Shown: positions 1 through 10,256 of the stretch, piece by piece
Numbering within the stretch: position 1 is the first letter of the stretch
Layout: each line of letters begins with the position of its first letter
From: Glandiceps talaboti
Taxonomy: Eukaryota > Hemichordata > Enteropneusta > Spengelidae
DNA: 64,000 nucleotides
Assembly (NCBI RefSeq): GCF_964340395.1
Contig: NC_135564.1
Location: 16,932,957 to 16,996,956, forward strand
Direction of reading: 5' to 3'
Notes under the pieces: model-generated
The model's database searches: none
Told to the model about the DNA's origin: nothing
The model's input: the letters and a program-made list of their open reading frames with translations, nothing else
Program-made: the position numbers and the translations under genes

Positions 1-34
1 TTCAATATTTTAACTTGTATCAATTTTTTTTCAG

Positions 35-205
35 GCAAAGTGTTTGTCCTTACATTCTTCCAAGACAGCGTATGAAGTGTTATGTGGTTTATTATCAACC
101 CTTATATTCATAATAATCTTATTGTTTCTAGCCCCTGGCTTGCCGTTCTGTCCCTTCCTTGTCGCCGTAATGGTTCCGGCTGCCATACTGATAGGGAAAA
201 TGTGA
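35..205 (+). CDS. Possible terminal exon, hydrophobic peptide (hypothetical)
   Basis: A strong plus-strand acceptor (T-run then CAG, ending at 34) is followed by 56 open codons and a TGA at 203-205. The peptide carries a long hydrophobic stretch around residues 19-54 (LIFIIILLFLAPGLP and LVAVMVPAAILIG), as in a membrane protein. No family is recognised and the upstream exons lie outside the window. A minus-strand reading frame covers the same bases, so this could be an artefact. Confidence 0.2.
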   Translation, partial: AKCLSLHSSKTAYEVLCGLLSTLIFIIILLFLAPGLPFCPFLVAVMVPAAILIGKM

Positions 206-404
206 AATCTATCAATCTGAAGTAAGTATTCGATCATAAATATATTGAAAGTCAATAGATTTTAGGAGTTGGAGTCTCCGTTTAAACTGGAAATATAACA
301 TGAACTGTACACGTTTAATTTTATCAGCAGCCATTTTCGAGTTTATCGCATCAAATGCATCGAATAATTTGCTGTATTAAATCACCGAGTAATTCACAAT
401 TCTA

Positions 405-447
405 AACAACAACAACAACAACAACAAAAACAACAACAACAACAACT
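405..447. repeat. CAA trinucleotide microsatellite
   Basis: An imperfect (CAA)n run with one AAAA interruption. Confidence 0.9.
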
Positions 448-554
448 GTAGCATGCACGGTGGAGACATATATGCAACTTTTTTAACATTATAAGTAAAT
501 GGTATGATTTTTTCGAGACGTCAACATCACATTTTCGTTCTTTTTTTTACAGAA

Positions 555-764
555 TTAACTTCAATACCTGGTGGAAAACAAAACACTCAAGATCTTCGTA
601 GTACATCATCAGAAAACGTCCCGACTTTCGTAGTACATCTTCAAGCTAAAGAAAACTTCCCGTCTTTGAAATTCGTGAAGAATTTGACATCACTCTGGAA
701 TTGCTTGATCTTCACTGCAAATAAGACTTGTTCGATTGAGGCCACTTCAGGTCTGTTTTTATAG
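555..764 (+). CDS. Possible terminal exon, unknown protein
   Basis: A good plus-strand acceptor (TTCTTTTTTTTACAG) precedes about 69 open codons ending in a TAG at 762-764. The peptide starts LTSIPGGKQNTQD and is hydrophilic with two cysteines. No family is recognised. It could follow the exon candidate at 35 or belong to a different transcript; no promoter or upstream exon can be assigned. Confidence 0.15.
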   Translation, partial: LTSIPGGKQNTQDLRSTSSENVPTFVVHLQAKENFPSLKFVKNLTSLWNCLIFTANKTCSIEATSGLFL

Positions 765-1546
765 CCTTCCCCTTGATACGAGGGGTTTTTAGATTATATT
801 TCAAAGCACGAGTTTAGTCTAGAAAACAGTCTACAATATCTTTATTTCAATATATCAGAAGCTAAAAGCCATCTCCACACTTTTGATAGTGTATGCTTCT
901 TGTGTTAGTTTACCCCTGCAAACTCTACTAGTACAGTTATGCCTTACAGAAATCACCAGTAAAACATAAGTTCCACAACTTTTAACTATTTAAGTTTAAC
1001 ACTTTTACATAAGATTTTCTAACAGGTATTGAAATTATACATTAACCTGTAATAGTATTCTTATTATAGGTTTTGACTTGACTTCTTACTCGGTTTGTAT
1101 AGTATTCAAATTGTTAAAATCTGACAATGAAAGTATAGCATATATCTACGACTTGATACCATGATAGCTAGTGTCTATCTATGACCGGTACTATAGACGA
1201 TGGGATACGAGGTATGTTGTATAATATTGTATATAGGATATCCCGAATTCTGATGACGCTGTACCCCGAGATTTACACTGGCTTGACCATTTTATTCTGC
1301 TTCGGTTGGTGAGCTCAAGTTAATCGTAACGGCCAAAGTAAAATTCACTTCTGAAAACAATCATTTTGTAATTGAATTTGTTTAAAAATGAAACGGCAAA
1401 GAAAAAACTGCCATCGCACGCGCAAGGATAACACAAAAAGTGTTTTCCTTGCCATATTAGAATTGTTTGTTTAAAGTTTTATTTTGTTTGACGGAAACAA
1501 AAATGTTGATGATACATTTTATTGGTCGTTTTTTCTTCTCATTGTA
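765..1546. other. No gene seen
   Basis: AT-rich DNA with stops in all frames and no splice-site pair enclosing an open frame. I see nothing here beyond short homopolymers. Confidence 0.5.
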
Positions 1547-2246
1547 ATAAGCCAAATTTCAAAAATTGACCTTTTCAGTTATTGCTCATATTGTTTGACC
1601 CCCCCCCCCCTCCCCGACCCCACATCTGATCTAATTTGAACTCAGTTTCCTTGGGGAATATATTCAGACGTACTGTTACATCCCATGACGTCACTTCCGA
1701 CTTGCCATGCCATAGATAATGCTTGCTATCAATGTCATATTCTTAGTTGTACCTAACTATAGTCTGGTATCTGATATCAGAGACAAAAAGTTATCGTTCA
1801 GTGTGTCTCATTCTCTGTAAAACGTGTCTTACAATAACAAAACCTCACCGAAAGAAATAACTTGGATATTCAATTTCATCTAAATGTATGCCGACATCTG
1901 AGTGTTATTGTTACCATTATGAAAGTAGATTAAGTTCACCATTTATAAAGTATCAATTTATTGATAGAAAATTGTTGGTGTACTTACAATTGTTTGTGTA
2001 TTTTTTATCATCTTGAGTCAGAGATCACTCTCTAAACTCACAAGAGAGATTGAATATCTAATTAAATATCGATTAAGTGAGTAAGAGAATTTTAAGATAC
2101 GATTTAAACTTCACGCCAACATGATGTCATGTTAATAAATGAAAAATTCAATAAAGTTTTCTTTATGGTTATAACGTTTGGTTTGAGATCGAATATGTTT
2201 CAAAAGAATGATGATGTTGAGGATGGATGGATGGATGATAATGAGA

Positions 2247-2279
<33 letters not shown>

Positions 2280-2321
2280 TGGATGTGGATGGATGGATGG
2301 ATAGATGGATGGATGATAATG

Positions 2322-2363
<42 letters not shown>

Positions 2364-2619
2364 TGGATGGATGGATGGATGGAGGAGGATGTGGATGGAT
2401 GGATGGATAATGGATGGATGATGATGAGGATGAGGATGATGAGGATGAGGATGATGAGGATGACGATTGTGATGATGATGATGATGATGATGTGGATGTT
2501 GATGGATGGATGGATGATGATGATGATGATGAGGAGGAGGAGGAGGAGGAGGAGGAGGAGGAGGAGGATGACGATTGTGATGATGAGGAGGATGGATGGA
2601 TGGATGGATGGATAATGGA

Positions 2620-2674
<55 letters not shown>

Positions 2675-2765
2675 GGAGGAGGAGGAGGAGGAGGAGGAGG
2701 AGGAGGAGATGGATGGATGGATGGATGGATGATGGTGTGGATGGATGGATGGATGGATGGATGGA

Positions 2766-2799
<34 letters not shown>

Positions 2800-2891
2800 G
2801 GAGGAGGAGGAGGAGGAGGAGGAGGAGGAGATGGATGGATGGATGGATGGATGGATGGATGATGGTGTGGATGGATGGATGGATGGATGGA

Positions 2892-2922
<31 letters not shown>

Positions 2923-3017
2923 GGAGGAGGAGGAGGAGGAGGAGGAGGAGGAGGAGATGGATGGATGGATGGATGGATGGATGGATGATGGTGTGGATGG
3001 ATGGATGGATGGATGGA

Positions 3018-3069
<52 letters not shown>

Positions 3070-3236
3070 GGAGGATGAGGAGGAGGAGGAGGAGGAGGAG
3101 ATGGATGGATGGATGGAAGGATGGATATGAAGATGATGATGATGTGGATGTTGATGGATGGATGGATGGATGATGATGATGATGATGATGATGAGGAGGA
3201 GGAGGAGGATGGATGGATGGATGGATGGATAATGGA

Positions 3237-3302
<66 letters not shown>
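1547..3302. repeat. Copy A of a ~1.75 kb tandem duplication
   Basis: A unique leader of about 650 bp starts AATAAGCCAAATTT and includes the marker GACGTACTGTTACATCCCAT at about 1,667. It is followed by a long GAT/GGAT/GAG minisatellite. The same leader and array recur at 3,303. Confidence 0.85.

Positions 3303-3303
<1 letters not shown>
2206..3303. repeat. GAT / GGAT / GGA minisatellite array A
   Basis: About 1.1 kb of alternating blocks of (GATG)n, (GAT)n and (GGA)n with higher-order periodicity. Blocks of GGAT, then GAT, then GAG repeat every 110-130 bp between about 2,700 and 3,120. It is open in several frames on both strands only because the units contain no stop codon, so it is not a gene. 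Confidence 0.95.
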
Positions 3304-3304
<1 letters not shown>

Positions 3305-4160
3305 AAGCCAAATTTAAAAAGTTAGGTCTTTCAGTATTTGTTCATATTGTTTGACCCCCAGCCCACCCCATCTGATCTATTTTGTACTCAGTTTCATTGG
3401 TGAATATTCAGACGTACTGTTACATCCCATGACGTCACTTCCGACTTGCCATGCCGTAAATAATGCTTGCTATCAATGTCAGATTCCATTGTGTTAGAAT
3501 TAGTCACCGTATCAGTTGTACCCAACTATAGTCTGGTATCTGATATCAGGGACAAAAAAAACCTTCTCGTTCATCAGTGTGTCTCATTCTCTGCAAAATG
3601 TGTCTTACAATAGCAAAATCTCACCGAAAGAAACACCTTGGAGTATGCCGACATCAAAGTATGATTGTTACCATTATGAAACTAGGTTAAAGTTCACCAT
3701 TTATAAAGTATCAATTTATTGATAGAAAATTGTTGGTGTACTTACAATTGTTTGTGTATTTTTTATCATCTTGAGTCAGAGATCATTCTCTAAACTCACA
3801 AAGTATCAAGTTATTGATAGAAAATTGTTGGTGTATTTACAATTGTTTGTGTATTTTTTTATCATCTTGAGTCAGATATCATTCTCTAAACTCACAAGAG
3901 AGATTGAATATCTAATTAAATATCGATTAAGTGAGTAAGAGAATTTTAAGATACGATTTAAACTTCACGCCAACATGATGTCATGTTAATAAATGAAAAA
4001 TTTAATAAAGTTTTCTTTATGGTTATATCATTTGGTTTGAGATCGAATATGTTTCAAAAGAATGATGATGTTGAGGATGGATGGATGGATGATATTGAGG
4101 ATGATGATGATGATGATGATGATGAGGAGGAGGAGGAGGAGGAGGAGGAGATGGATGGAC

Positions 4161-4221
<61 letters not shown>

Positions 4222-4378
4222 TGGATGGATGGATGGATGGATTATGAGGAGGAGGAGGATGTTGAGGAAGGGTGGATGGATGGATGGATGGATGGATGGA
4301 TGGATGGATGGATATGAAGATGATGATGATGAGGAGGAGGAGGAGGAGGAGGAAGATTGTGGTGAAAATGGTTGAGGA

Positions 4379-4413
<35 letters not shown>

Positions 4414-4422
4414 TAACGATGG

Positions 4423-4520
<98 letters not shown>

Positions 4521-4560
4521 AAGGAGGAGGAGAAGGATTATGATGGAGACGGTTTTTGAT
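3303..4560. repeat. Copy B of the ~1.75 kb tandem duplication
   Basis: The leader repeats copy A with small differences. One stretch of about 95 bp (TATCAATTTATTGATAGAAA onward), single at 1,948, is doubled at 3,706-3,897. It then runs into its own shorter minisatellite. Confidence 0.85.
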
Positions 4561-4601
4561 GAAAGACAGACAGAAGGAGGAGAGACAGGGGAGAAAGAAA
4601 C

Positions 4602-4643
<42 letters not shown>
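4061..4643. repeat. GAT / GGA / CGA / GACA minisatellite array B
   Basis: Blocks of GGAT, GAT, GGA, a pure (CGA)n block near 4,380-4,410, more GAT, and a (GACA)n run at 4,607-4,643. Confidence 0.95.
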
Positions 4644-4660
4644 CATGCGCATGCACACAT

Positions 4661-5640
4661 CGAAGAAAATTCGTTAGTTCATCAGAAAATACAAATAAAT
4701 CTCACCTATTTCCTTTTCCTTCAGTAACGTAATCTGATTGTGCTGCTCAAATTTCGATGTTTGAGAAACTGAATGAAGTGTATTTGTCTTGAGTAAGAAT
4801 TAAACCATTACAAAAATGTTTACAGTGCGCATGAGCAAAGTGCAACATCATTTTTGATTGGTCGCCTGGTCGTATTACTAGTATTAGCGATCGGATTATT
4901 CAACATTTTTGACACTTTAATTCTCAAAATGATGTATTTCATCACCACATTGTAGATGGTTTGTTGTAAAATCCGGGTGTAAATCGATAAATATCATTTT
5001 CTAAAATTAGTCTTAAATAGCTTTAAAAGTTCCTCAGTTTAAATACCATTATATTTCGGCAAGGTGGTGCCAAAATCTGCAGAGTTACTGACACGTGGTG
5101 ATTGCGTTGACTGACCAATCAGCGGGTAGGGAACTTTGTTCTGCCCCCCCCCCCAAAAAAAAAGTAAATCCAAGTAAGTACAGAAACTCTGGTCAACATA
5201 ATATAATTTTTACATCATGGATATACATGATATGTATAAAATCTGAAACGCAAGTTCATATTAGAATAAAGAGCCGTATTTTAATGTACAATATTTTGAT
5301 TACATTTCTATGAAACATATTTTGTGTGAAATTATCTATTCAGAAAAGACTGCCATTGCACGTTAAAAAAAACTTTTTTCCCATACAATAACGTTTTTTG
5401 TACTGTATGCTATCCATATATCTAAAGTATACTTGTATTGGTTCTCTGTCAACGAGTCAGTTTTGTTGACATACTTGTAATTATTTGCACAGGTAACTGT
5501 AAATCAATGACAAAACACATAGTATCACTAAAACACAACTATTTTGTTACATCACCTACTATACTCGCGATGCCTCGGTAGTATTTACTAAAATCTAAAA
5601 AAAAATCTAATATTACATACATTATTCATTATTACAAATA
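4661..5640. other. No gene seen
   Basis: AT-rich single-copy-looking DNA. Short open frames only, with no recognisable product and no convincing exon. Confidence 0.4.
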
Positions 5641-5646
5641 CTGCCA

Positions 5647-6075
5647 TTACATATTAATTACTTCTACTTGGCTGTCTAGGAAGGCATCAAACTCAGCATT
5701 TGACTTACGGATTTCATCTCCGAGCTCTGCTGAATTGACAGTTGTTCCTGTGTTTGAATCTTGATGAGCTTCTATTCTGGTTTGTGACCATATCTGTAAG
5801 TTCAAGACTGTTAAACCTGGTTTCCTGAATTCTGTTTTAAGAAATATATCATACTGGACCCTGTACATACCTCCCCATACCTGGGCCAAGAACTGGTGAG
5901 TCTTGTCAAAGCTAGTACAGGCAGAGACACTCTGTAGGGTTCTTCCCCTGTGAAACATACTGGCTAGATCTTTTAAGCCAACATCCGAATAGATCTTTAT
6001 TAGCGTCAACTGATAGTTTTTCAAGGTATGGCAATCTCCTATGAATGGTATTACCCACCTTGGTACATCAATCAA
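5647..6075 (-). pseudogene. DUF6589-like fragment
   Basis: A 142-codon minus-strand frame reads IPFIGDCHTLKNYQLTLIKI near its start and GLKDLASMF soon after. This resembles the P-G-D-x-H-x-LKN and GLK-LA core of DUF6589 proteins, which are high-copy and often mobile-element-associated in marine invertebrates. Only a C-terminal piece is present, and the frame opens directly into an (AATC)n microsatellite upstream (minus-strand sense). I see no further exon. It is probably a truncated copy of a multicopy family; the family match is from memory. Confidence 0.4.
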
Positions 6076-6215
6076 TCAATCAATAGATCAATCAATCAAT
6101 CAATCAATCGATCGATCGATAGATCATCCAATTATTCAATAATGAATATACCTACCTACATACCTTCCTTCCTACTTACCTACCTACGTAGCTACCTATC
6201 TACCTAGATATCTGT
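6064..6215. repeat. AATC / GATC / CTAC simple repeats
   Basis: (AATC)n with (GATC)n at 6,064-6,126, then imperfect CTAC/CTTC runs to about 6,215. Confidence 0.9.
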
Positions 6216-6693
6216 GTCGCCCCTAATTTAATTACCAACCCATCGGTTCATGAATCCATCACTCGATCACTACCTTGGGCATCATGAATGGATGAATTAA
6301 TCTATGTTTTAATCTCATAACTATTAAAAATTTTCAAACACTGTAAAACAAATATCGTTTTCAAAACATATTAGGTTGAAGTGGTAGTTGGCGTACTTCT
6401 CATAGCATTATGTATTAAGTTATTTTGTAAGTACAACTAAAAAAAAATAACATTCTTTTACCAAATTTTGATAAACAGGTACTAGAGCAAACTGACACCT
6501 ACACATTGCAGAGAAATCCACCACATAGAAATCCGCCCCTCTAGAGCACCCATTTCCAAGATATTTTAATTTTGCTAGAGCTCCTATGGTATTTCTGACC
6601 ACTCCCTTATAAGACACAGTATTGTTCAATGGTCTATGATATTCATATTTTGCTTTGTCAGCACAACGTAATTCAGTTATTAATTCGGGTTTT

Positions 6694-6905
6694 CGTTAGT
6701 TAGTTTGTTTGTTTGTTTGTTTGTTTGTTTGTTAGTTAGTTTGTGTGTTTGTTTGTGTGTTTGTTTGTTTGTTTGTTTGTTCGTTCTTGCACTCACTCAC
6801 TCACTCACTCACTCACTCACTCACTCACTCACTCACTCACTCACTCACTCACTCATTCACTCACTCACTCACTCACGCACTCACTCACTCACTCACTCAC
6901 TCATA
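6694..6905. repeat. GTTT array followed by ACTC array
   Basis: (GTTT)n at about 6,694-6,785 joins directly to (ACTC)n at about 6,789-6,905. Both are long and nearly pure. Confidence 0.95.
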
Positions 6906-6959
6906 CACACACCTACACATATACATATGCGCTGCTTGACTGAAAAGTTAATAAATTAA

Positions 6960-9035
6960 TTAACTCTTCGATTAATTAGTTTATTCACCAATTAATTCAA
7001 TGCATGTAGATTCACTTTCGTTTGATGTGATAATTTTGCATTCTTGTCCTTCGTATTAATAATCCATTTTTCTCTAGAATGGAAGAAAGGACCCTCCTTA
7101 ACTATGTCATGTGTTACTGTACATTTCAGCAATTGTATTTATTACAATGCTTTTTAATGAAATTTATTACAAATTCCGGCAATTGTTTTGCATTTGTCGT
7201 TCATAGAAATTGTTAAAAATTTCGGCAATTATTACAAAGGTTGGTTTTGTCACATGAAAAAATCGCGTTTTTTATTAGAAATGTCGGCAATTATTACAGA
7301 TTAATGTCAGTTGTACATAGCGGTCAGCACAAGGCAACGAACTTTCTGTGCACAACAGCTGGGTGAAATGTGGATGTCGTAATACAATCAGGTTAATACA
7401 TATATCACAGTACTGTTGATGTTATTTCAATGCTTTATAATCTAGATTTCCTCGTGATGAAATCAATGGCAACACATCCTTATTTACAATCAACAAAGGT
7501 AAACAAACGTAAACAAGTCGTCAGTTCATCTCTTAGTCCCATTACAACAACAAAGAAGTAACATGAAAGTTATTTTTTAACAGCTTTTGACTGAATGAAT
7601 AACTCTGTTGAACTGATTCACTTAATATTAACAGTGAAAATCGTCAATTGATCTCTTGACCCAAGACGGAAGTGAGTAAGTAACATGAAAGTTATTTTAA
7701 ACAGCCTTCTTACTTATTCCATGCATGGATAACTCTATTGAATTAATTCACTTATATGAACAATCAAAAGTGATGACTCAATCTGACAACAAGTATTGCG
7801 TCTACAGATATGACAATAGCTCTGAATTGGACCATTCAGTGAACACGGTGAATGTATACTTAATCAGGAAAGCTTATGGACCCGGGGTGAGGCACTCCAA
7901 TGTGAAAACGTACGAGGGTATGAGGGCCAAAAACTTTCACGAAAAATCCCTGAACATGGGTTCGCATTTTCATCCAAAAATTCCCAAAATATTGGATCAA
8001 TGGTGACTGTTTCAGATTCTATGCCAAGAGATGTGCACAATCCCTAAGTAAATGGTGACATTTTGTTCAAAAAATCAATTGACTCGCTCCCGCCAAACAT
8101 CTAGCTTGGCATATAATTAAAAGGAGAGTGGCATTGCTGTGAGTGTGATCGTGTATTGTCGCTATTTAGTAACGCCCTAAACGGCCAAAACTCTCCATTG
8201 ATGGGTGTGCAGAGTTACCCGAACCTTTCTCATCATATTTTACCAGGAATACTTTCAAATGGGTAGATGTTTTGGAACTTTGACATTGTCGCAAACCCAA
8301 ATTTTGAAACGGGTAGTACGTTGACATCATGACTTGCTCACGTTTTGAGCGTGAATTCGTCTATTTGAGTTAGCCCACACCAGGAACTGTAGCGTTTGCT
8401 TCCAGTTACACATCGGAATGAAAACAAAGCACAAAAAAAAACCAGAACAAATCAATCCAAAACCGAAACGAACGGTACAATTATTGCAGCTAGGACTAAC
8501 ACTGCAGTCGTGGGAGCTTGGGTTCAGTTCGTAAATACGAAAAGTAAGAGACGGAAATATAATCAAGATGACCGTATATTATCTCCCGTAACGCATCCAT
8601 GCTACGACCAACAACCAACAATGTCCCAACGACAGCGGCGTCAGGGATCATTGAATGAATAATTGAGAATATGAAGTTTTGTAGGGACTCACAGTTACGT
8701 TATAGAGGCTCCTATTCGGATGGCGTCTTCCGCTTCCTCCCAAGGAATAGTTGTATTCAGGGGTCAATGACTATATTACTGACGGCAACGTTGACCACGG
8801 CGTATACGAAACTCTTCTATACTTTTAAGTAGAGTAACTGCCGGGAACAACTGCCAACGAACTGTGCTGCTACCTTTGCCGACTTTGACGAGATTTAGGG
8901 TACCTCTGAACATGTTTTGGGTCTTGAGGGTCCATAAATTAATGTTGGAGTTAGGAAATGTCAGATGTGTTTAACGGTAAGGCGGAATTAAGCAGAAAAA
9001 ATCCACTCAACTTGGCGATTCAGATCTGCTTCGCT
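6960..9035. other. No gene seen; scattered repeats
   Basis: No coding exon is supported. Two near-repeats of a segment around GAAATTTATTACAAATTCCGG occur at 7,150-7,310. The stretch 8,341-8,500 is repeated at 9,036-9,165. Confidence 0.4.
8341..8500. repeat. Direct repeat, copy 1 (partner 9,036-9,165)
   Basis: Shares GTTTGCTTCCAGTTA and the following A-rich tract with 9,036-9,165. The copies are diverged. Confidence 0.6.
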
Positions 9036-9165
9036 TCCGCCTATTTGTGTTAACGTTGCAGGAATTGTACCGTTTGCTTCCAGTTAAACATAGGAACGAG
9101 AAGAAGAAAAAGCACAAAAACAGATTCGAAAAAACCCTCAAAATCACAACAAACGCCACAACTAT
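9036..9165. repeat. Direct repeat, copy 2
   Basis: Diverged partner of 8,341-8,500, about 690 bp away. It lies just beyond the 3' end of the receptor gene. Confidence 0.6.
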
Positions 9166-9441
9166 TAGCGACAATTCCAAAGTACAATTAGTGAAGCTTT
9201 AATACACACATGATCATAAAACAAAAAGACCTTACATGTTGTCTCCATATTGTACTTCTTTTGGCCAATTAGTAAAAAGTCGTCATTTAGGTTTCGAATA
9301 TATTTGACAAACTTTACATGCAAGACACTACTGTGATGGACTATTGTACAATATTTGATAAACCGAATATATTTCACTGAATAAGCTGTACACGTATGTG
9401 TCATTAACTCTTTCTCTTTATTCAAATACCTATTGTTATGT

Positions 9442-10256
9442 TTATCTGGCAATTTCATATTCCACTTCGTCACTCCCCTCCGGTACTACAGTTTCATACT
9501 TTGGCCCTATTGCAGAGTTGCTGAGAGTCTCACCGCTCTGTCCGTATGCATCATCAATCTCTAACCTATCATTATTTCTAGAGATGATGTGATCATATCT
9601 CTGATCGCACTGTAGAGGGCGAGCTTCAGTAGCTTGTGGTTGGATAGTGTTATATTCTATCTCCGCAACCATTGGAGTTGGTCGGTATGCCTTTCCCGTG
9701 CGATCCACACCGCTGTAACTATCAGCAACCGCTTCATCCACTGGATCGGATTTAAGTTTATCATAGTCATTGTTTAAATCTGCACGATACTCTTTCCCAG
9801 TACGATCGACGCCACTGTAGGTGTCGTTGCTGGCGATGGATTCATCAACTGTTCCAGACTCGCTTCCAATATGATTCCCAAGATTGTCGTAGTCTGTCTC
9901 CGACTTTAAGCCATGTTGTCGATATGCTTTTCCTGTGCGATCAATACCACTGTAGCTTTCATCTGCCGGCACCAAATTTAAACCGCCATCCGTATCGTCA
10001 AAGTCATGCAATGGTCTGCTGTTTACGTCTTTGTTGATGACGTCATATTCGTGTTCGAGTGAAGGATTCGGGTGATCGTCGGTTGAATTAGGGTGATTGG
10101 CGGCTGAATTCGTCAATGGTTTTACCTTCAGCTTCGGTTTCTTCATAACTTTAGCATACGTTGGTCGTTTGGTGGCACGGTCACCATTCTGGAGATTGCC
10201 TTCTTTTATATCATCACACGCATTACGATAGATATTTCCGGACACTGAAGTTTCTG
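9442..10256 (-). CDS. Receptor exon 9: cytoplasmic tail, stop codon
   Basis: 270 residues and a stop at 9,442-9,444. Three repeats of YSG-[IV]-DRTGK-[AE]-YR lie at about 9,681-9,722, 9,780-9,822 and 9,914-9,960. Many Tyr-x-x-[Ile/Leu/Val] sites suit SH2 or adaptor binding. An AATAAA on the minus strand at 9,417-9,422 may be the poly(A) signal. Confidence 0.85.

Noticed and set aside
2169-3311. 380-codon minus-strand frame rich in His, Pro, Ser, Ile
   Set aside because: Pure product of the GAT/GGAT/GGA minisatellite; other frames are equally open and no splice or start context exists.
4054-4656. Poly-Ser/His frames on the minus strand
   Set aside because: Translation of the second minisatellite and GACA run.
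6705-6959. Frames reading VCLF and HSLT repeats
   Set aside because: Translation of GTTT and ACTC microsatellites.
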